Positions 5,379 through 9,156 of a stretch of 9,156 bases of DNA are shown one piece after another. Each line of letters begins with the position of its first letter. Positions within the stretch are counted from its first letter, which is position 1. Below the pieces are notes generated by a model. It was not told the DNA's origin. It made no database searches and worked only from the letters and a program-made list of their open reading frames with translations. The stretch is taken from positions 1-9,156 of the forward strand of contig JAUNQM010000077.1 in the NCBI GenBank assembly GCA_030536165.1, written 5' to 3'. This DNA comes from Prevotellaceae bacterium (GTDB taxonomy: Bacteria > Bacteroidota > Bacteroidia > Bacteroidales > Bacteroidaceae). The translations under genes and the position numbers were made by a program.

Positions 5379-6671
5379 ATGAGCTATTTACATCGAGTTG
5401 CGGATAATCAGCTTGCGGAACGCTTAGAAGCATTTGGCGCAGTGCTTATTGAAGGTCCCAAGTGGTGTGGCAAAACAACTACTGCCGAACAAATGAGTAA
5501 GAGCGTAATCAGGATGCAAGATCCTGATATGCGAGAAGAATATGCAGCCACTGCTGCGTCAAAACCTTCTTTGCTTTTAATTGGTGATACTCCTAGATTA
5601 GTCGATGAGTGGCAAGATGCACCTGTGTTATGGGACGCAGTGCGTACAATGGTTGATAAACGACAACTTCCAGGACAATTTATTTTGACTGGATCAAATA
5701 CCATTGATAGGAAAGACATTCATCATTCAGGCACAGGTAGAATTTCTCGTATTAAAATGCTGCCAATGAGTCTTTGGGAATCAGGGGAGTCAAATGGAAT
5801 GATATCCCTGAAAGAACTTTTTAATAATAAAGACCTTGATATTGACGGCATTAAATCCGATATGAGCATAGAAGATTTGATTTTTGCTGCATGCCGTGGG
5901 GGATGGCCGGCTTTTGTCAACATGAAAACAGAAAGAGCAAAGTTGCTCATTGCCCGCAACTATGTTGACACAGTGTGTCGTGATGATATTTCAAGGGTTG
6001 ACGGAGTGCAAAGGGATGAACGTATTACACGTGCCATTCTGCGCTCGTATGCTCGCAATATATCTACTCTTGCAAAAAACACCTCTTTGTTGGCAGATGT
6101 AACGGCTTCTGGTGAAGTTTCGCTCGTAATGAGTACTTTTGAGGAGTACGTCGCTTCGCTCAAACGTTTGTTTGTCATCGACAATATTGAAGCGTGGTGC
6201 CCTGCTGTACGCAGTAAGACTGCCATACGTAGTGGTTTGAAGCGTGGATTTATTGACCCTTCAATCGCAGTCGCAGCATTAAATCTTTCTCCTCAGTCGC
6301 TGATGGTACAACTAAAGACCTTTGGCTTTATCTTTGAGCAGATGTGTGCGCGTGACTTGAGAGCATATACTCCTGACTTTGGTAGTCATCTGTCATATTA
6401 TCGTGACCGTTATGGCTTGGAGGCTGACTTAGTTCTGCATCTTGAGGATGGACGTTATGCACTTATTGAATGCAAACTCGGAAGTAAAGAAATCGAGGAA
6501 GGGGCATCACACCTTCTAGAACTTAAACAACTGATTATTGAGCATAACAAGGAAGAAAAGCAAGTCCCTCTACGTGAACCAGACTTGTTGATTGTTGTTA
6601 CTGGAGGCAGTATGGCATATACTCGTCAGGATGGAGTGAAAGTGATCCCTTTGGCTTGTCTTAAAGACTGA
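5379..6671 (+). CDS. AAA_14 / DUF4143 ATP-binding protein with PD-(D/E)XK-like C-terminus
   Basis: A 430-residue cytoplasmic ATPase of the AAA_14/DUF4143 family, expanded in many anaerobes and archaea and without an agreed function. The N-terminal P-loop domain has Walker A GPKWCGKTT (26-34, Lys32), Walker B RLVDEWQ (73-79, Asp76-Glu77) and a sensor-1-like FILTGSN (101-107). The middle (about 165-300) is helical. The C-terminal DUF4143 part shows a nuclease-like core: Glu320, then Glu348-x-Asp350 (GLEADLVL), then IECK (363-366, Glu364 and Lys366). All expected residues are present and the length is normal, so it looks functional. It stands alone with its own promoter, between 64-bp repeats, and its codon use is more A/T-rich than the sigma operon. 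Whether it cuts DNA, moves itself or serves as a regulator or defence factor is unknown. Confidence 0.92.
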   Translation: MSYLHRVADNQLAERLEAFGAVLIEGPKWCGKTTTAEQMSKSVIRMQDPDMREEYAATAASKPSLLLIGDTPRLVDEWQDAPVLWDAVRTMVDKRQLPGQFILTGSNTIDRKDIHHSGTGRISRIKMLPMSLWESGESNGMISLKELFNNKDLDIDGIKSDMSIEDLIFAACRGGWPAFVNMKTERAKLLIARNYVDTVCRDDISRVDGVQRDERITRAILRSYARNISTLAKNTSLLADVTASGEVSLVMSTFEEYVASLKRLFVIDNIEAWCPAVRSKTAIRSGLKRGFIDPSIAVAALNLSPQSLMVQLKTFGFIFEQMCARDLRAYTPDFGSHLSYYRDRYGLEADLVLHLEDGRYALIECKLGSKEIEEGASHLLELKQLIIEHNKEEKQVPLREPDLLIVVTGGSMAYTRQDGVKVIPLACLKD

Positions 6672-6693
6672 TGATTCCCTTTTTTTCCATAGA

Positions 6694-6757
6694 CGGCTGC
6701 GCAGTGCTTTACACATTATATAATATATATAGCGGCGAACATCGCAGATTGATATAA
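6694..6757 (+). repeat. 64-bp direct repeat, right copy (orphan gene end)
   Basis: A perfect copy of 5180-5243, including the stop codon of the small membrane-protein gene, but with no open frame leading into it. It begins 22 bp after the ATPase stop. What follows (GTCCTTCTTGCAATC, then the terminator hairpin) is probably the original downstream flank of the sigma operon. Confidence 0.9.
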
Positions 6758-6774
6758 GTCCTTCTTGCAATCTA

Positions 6775-6828
6775 AAAGACCCTTCTCTGCTCCAGCCATG
6801 TCAGGCTAAGGGGTAGGGAAGGGTCTTT
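6775..6828. terminator. Bidirectional hairpin terminator between convergent genes
   Basis: AAAGACCCTTC (6775-6785) and GAAGGGTCTTT (6818-6828) form a perfect 11-bp stem around a 32-nt loop, which has its own small stem (AGCC 6794-6797 with GGCT 6804-6807). The stem ends in T-rich sequence on both strands, so it can serve the + strand ATPase and the - strand receptor. Before the cassette arrived it would have ended the sigma operon. Confidence 0.8.
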
Positions 6829-6846
6829 CTATTACTAATTGCCAGA

Positions 6847-8964
6847 TTAAAGATTTATAGGAATATTTAATCTTAGGCAAACGTTGCGCCCGATGGCAGA
6901 TATTCCTTGACGCCCAGTTGCGCAGTTCGTGTCGGCATACTTCAGACGTGAGAGATGCGACTGATATACCTTGTCGAAAAGGTTCTGGGCACAAAGCGTG
7001 AACTCGATGCAGTTGTGCCCGAAGATGTGTAAATCCATACCAGCTGATAGATTGAATACTGCATAATCAGGCGTGGCAGTCTCTGTGTTGTCAAATGCAT
7101 AGAATTTGTCTTGACGGAGGTTGTATTCCATACCTGCACAGATGAAAGTGCGACGGCAATGACCCCTGGCAAAGTCTTGGAACTCATAGCGCACATCGCA
7201 TGTCCATCGTGGCGCAGGCATAAGGGGCAGGTTACGACTCTCTGATGGCTGGTGCAACTGAATGCCACGTACATACGAAAAAGCATTCTCTATGTGCAAG
7301 GCATTGATAGGATGCACATCAACAGATATTTCGCCACCAATCAGACAGGCGTCTCCTTGGCGATACTGGTATGTGCGGTAGCCTTCAGTCTCGTAAGGCA
7401 GACGACCGAGGAAGATGTAATTGCTAATCCAGTTTGCGAATAATGCGGCATTAAGCGAAGCAAAGTGCGAGGTGTAATCCATACCGAGGTCTATTTGCGT
7501 GCTATACTCTGGCTTTAACTCGCTATTGCCCAATTCATACTGAATGCTTCCCTCGTGAACTCCATTCGATGAAAGTTCACTCACCGTAGGCGCACGAAAT
7601 CCTCGCGACGCATTAAGGCGGAGATTCATGCGGTCGTTGACATTATATACCGCCCCAAGACTACCTGTAACACCTATAAAGTTTTTCTTAAAGGCAGAAA
7701 AGAGCAACTCTCCTTCCTCTTCAGCAGTCTTTGTGCTGAGACTTCGATTGTCGATGCGTGCACCACCCGACAAATGCCAGCGGCCAATCTCCTTGTCGGC
7801 AGTAAGAAAATATCCGAAGTCGAACAGATGATAGTCGGGGATAAGCATCTCCTCTGCTTGATTCACATTCTTTTGCCACATGCCGTTTATGCCAGTAGCA
7901 AAGTTCCATTCATTGGCTAACGGCAACTGGTAACGTACGTCATAGTTCACCGTATGCAGGCGCATGGCGAGTTCAGCCTCATCCATTGATTCCTCAAACT
8001 CACGGCGATAGTTCTGCTGATAACCCACAATGGCTTTTAATGTTCCCATCCCGATGTACCAGGAATTATCGCTCACCACCTTTGTGTGCAGCACTCGTTG
8101 GAATGGCATTTGCAAACCATATTTCTTCGGACTGTTCCCATCTTCCCAGATTAGTTCACCGGTGTTCTCATCACGTTCGCCTTCAGCTATGCCTGGAACA
8201 AAATTGACGTGTGAGAAACGAAGGAAAGAGTGCCCCCAATGTTTTTGCACTCCTGCCATTGCCTGAAAATCGCGCTCTCTGAACCACGTTCCTGGTACAT
8301 AATCATCCGTCTGGTTTTTGTAGCAGTGGGCATGCTTGCCTGTGTAATGCACATTCCATAGCCATCCATTCTCGTTGCCGGCAAAGCCTACGTGGTAGTT
8401 GTAGAGTCCGTTGTTTGTCTGATACTCGCCTCCAACCTTAGCTTGCATCGTGCCCTCCTCAAGCATTGGTTCTGGGTGTAGAATCATCACCCCTGCGATG
8501 GCATCACTGCCGTACATAAGCGATGCAGGACCTTTAAGTATTTCCACAGAGTGAACGCCTTCGGCATCTACTTCCAGTCCGTGCTCGTCGCCCCATTGCT
8601 GTCCCTCTTGACGTATGCCTTGCTCTACTACAACCACACGATTGTAGCCCAATCCGCGAATGACAGGTTTGGAGATACTTGCACCAGTGGAAATCTGCGA
8701 TACACCTGGTTGCAGCTTGATAGCATCAACGATATTCGTGCCAAATGACTGGTGATACTTCTTTGGAGTGATAACGGCGAACGGTATGGGCGAATCTTTC
8801 ATGCGTTGTGTGCCAGTGAGTCCCGAAACGGTGACTTCACTCAAGATTGCCTCTTTAACAGGACTGATACTATCTTCAACGCATGCGCTATGCTCACGCG
8901 CAACTTGTGCGACTGCTTGCGCAGAAAACACCAGCAGCCACAAAACAACTTTAATTTTCTTCAT
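6847..8964 (-). CDS. TonB-dependent outer-membrane receptor (small, metal or siderophore type)
   Basis: A 705-residue outer-membrane importer powered by TonB-ExbBD. Residues 1-19 are a signal peptide (MKKIKVVLWLLVFSAQAVA-Q). A TonB-box-like segment ILSEVTVSG (40-48) precedes the plug (about 57-165), which holds ITPKKYHQSFGTNIVDAIKLQPGVS, IRGLGYNRVVVVEQGIRQEG and VEILKGPASLMYGSDAIAGV. The rest (about 170-705) is the beta-barrel, with typical strands such as NASRGFRAPTVSELS and a late QNLFDKVYQSHLS. There is no N-terminal CarboxypepD_reg-like domain and no SusD partner, so it is not a glycan SusC protein. The plug segment with WGDEHGLEVDAEG recalls receptors for metals or metal complexes (ZnuD/FrpB-like), but the substrate is a guess. 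It ends 18 bp from the shared terminator and is convergent with the ATPase gene. Confidence 0.92.
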   Translation of the reverse strand: MKKIKVVLWLLVFSAQAVAQVAREHSACVEDSISPVKEAILSEVTVSGLTGTQRMKDSPIPFAVITPKKYHQSFGTNIVDAIKLQPGVSQISTGASISKPVIRGLGYNRVVVVEQGIRQEGQQWGDEHGLEVDAEGVHSVEILKGPASLMYGSDAIAGVMILHPEPMLEEGTMQAKVGGEYQTNNGLYNYHVGFAGNENGWLWNVHYTGKHAHCYKNQTDDYVPGTWFRERDFQAMAGVQKHWGHSFLRFSHVNFVPGIAEGERDENTGELIWEDGNSPKKYGLQMPFQRVLHTKVVSDNSWYIGMGTLKAIVGYQQNYRREFEESMDEAELAMRLHTVNYDVRYQLPLANEWNFATGINGMWQKNVNQAEEMLIPDYHLFDFGYFLTADKEIGRWHLSGGARIDNRSLSTKTAEEEGELLFSAFKKNFIGVTGSLGAVYNVNDRMNLRLNASRGFRAPTVSELSSNGVHEGSIQYELGNSELKPEYSTQIDLGMDYTSHFASLNAALFANWISNYIFLGRLPYETEGYRTYQYRQGDACLIGGEISVDVHPINALHIENAFSYVRGIQLHQPSESRNLPLMPAPRWTCDVRYEFQDFARGHCRRTFICAGMEYNLRQDKFYAFDNTETATPDYAVFNLSAGMDLHIFGHNCIEFTLCAQNLFDKVYQSHLSRLKYADTNCATGRQGISAIGRNVCLRLNIPINL

Positions 8965-9052
8965 TGTCTTGCTTCTATTAATAAATTAATGTGTACGTAC
9001 AAACGCTCTTTACTTATAGGCAAAGAGTCATAACATATCATATAACTTGACT

Positions 9053-9067
9053 TTAGCGTTTCGCTAA
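9053..9067. repeat. Small hairpin in the receptor's upstream region
   Basis: TTAGCG (9053-9058) and CGCTAA (9062-9067) flank a 3-nt loop, extendable by one wobble pair. Nearer the gene lie CTCTTT (9006-9011) with AAAGAG (9022-9027), the palindrome TGTACGTACA (8992-9001), and paired ATTAAT copies (8977-8990). These may be leader structure or operator sites. No clear consensus promoter, Fur box or cobalamin riboswitch was recognised in 8965-9156. Confidence 0.35.
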
Positions 9068-9156
9068 GTCTTTCGGTTTCAAAGGTTATTCTGTTTTACG
9101 GTAAGTCGTCAGGTACAAGAAAAATTCTAGTAGAGTTTCTTTTCTGTCCGTATAAC

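Larger units (their letters stand above)
5244..6693 (+). mobile_element. Putative single-gene ATPase cassette inserted between 64-bp direct repeats
   Basis: The 1450 bp between the two 64-bp copies hold three 23-bp direct repeats, a complete promoter, one AAA_14/DUF4143 gene and only 22 bp after its stop. Deleting this plus one repeat copy would join the sigma operon directly to the hairpin terminator at 6775. No transposase, integrase or terminal inverted repeats are visible: the left end AACAAATGAACT and the right end TTTTTCCATAGA are unrelated. The richer A and T at third codon positions than in the flanking genes suits acquisition. The insertion is inferred; no empty-site comparison was possible. 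Confidence 0.6.

Noticed and set aside
6672..6693. The T-run after the ATPase stop as a terminator
   Set aside because: There are seven consecutive Ts, but no stem could be formed directly before them; the hairpin at 6775-6828 is the better terminator.
5244..6693. Terminal inverted repeats of a conventional insertion sequence
   Set aside because: The two ends were compared in inverted orientation and share no meaningful match; the encoded protein is not a transposase.
9078..9086. TAACCTTTG on the minus strand as the receptor's promoter
   Set aside because: TA is three bases from TTTG, not two, and there is no TTTG at the expected upstream distance. It is a near match only.

Overview
The window looks like a chromosomal segment of a Bacteroidota (Bacteroidetes) bacterium, most plausibly Prevotella or a close relative. 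Three promoters fit the phylum-specific pattern (TTTG, 20-bp gap, TAnnTTTG). The gene content also fits: a small TonB-dependent receptor, a GH127-type glycosidase, a DUF6249-like membrane protein beside an ECF sigma factor, and an AAA_14/DUF4143 ATPase.

Layout, left to right. (1) The 3' part of a Vsr-type mismatch endonuclease gene (+), open at the left edge. (2) Convergent to it, a secreted GH127/GH146-like beta-L-arabinofuranosidase (-). (3) A long non-coding stretch, 2646-3533, holding a good minus-strand promoter about 490 bp from the glycosidase start, a 114-bp imperfect palindrome, scattered CGCAGAG/CTCTGCG motifs and a strong hairpin near 3330. (4) A three-gene + strand operon: DUF6249-like membrane protein, ECF sigma factor, and a small two-helix membrane protein that is a candidate anti-sigma factor. 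The last two genes are separated by a degenerate 7-bp tandem repeat that runs into the start codon. (5) A solitary AAA_14/DUF4143 ATPase gene with its own promoter and three 23-bp upstream direct repeats. (6) A hairpin terminator, then a TonB-dependent receptor gene (-) and its leader.

The most notable observation is that the ATPase unit is bracketed by a perfect 64-bp direct repeat. The left copy is the last 20 codons plus stop of the small membrane-protein gene. The right copy is an orphan of that same gene end, located 22 bp after the ATPase stop and followed by the terminator. Removing one copy plus the intervening DNA (1514 bp in total) would place the sigma operon directly upstream of that terminator. 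The simplest reading is that a roughly 1.45-kb, single-gene cassette carrying promoter, direct repeats and ATPase inserted at the 3' end of the operon, leaving the host reading frame intact. It has no recognisable transposase, integrase or terminal inverted repeats. This is the best candidate here for an undescribed kind of mobile unit.

The functions of the sigma operon (envelope-linked signalling), the receptor (import of a metal or metal complex) and the glycosidase (plant arabinan or glycoprotein sugar degradation) are family-level inferences. The ATPase family has no settled function.
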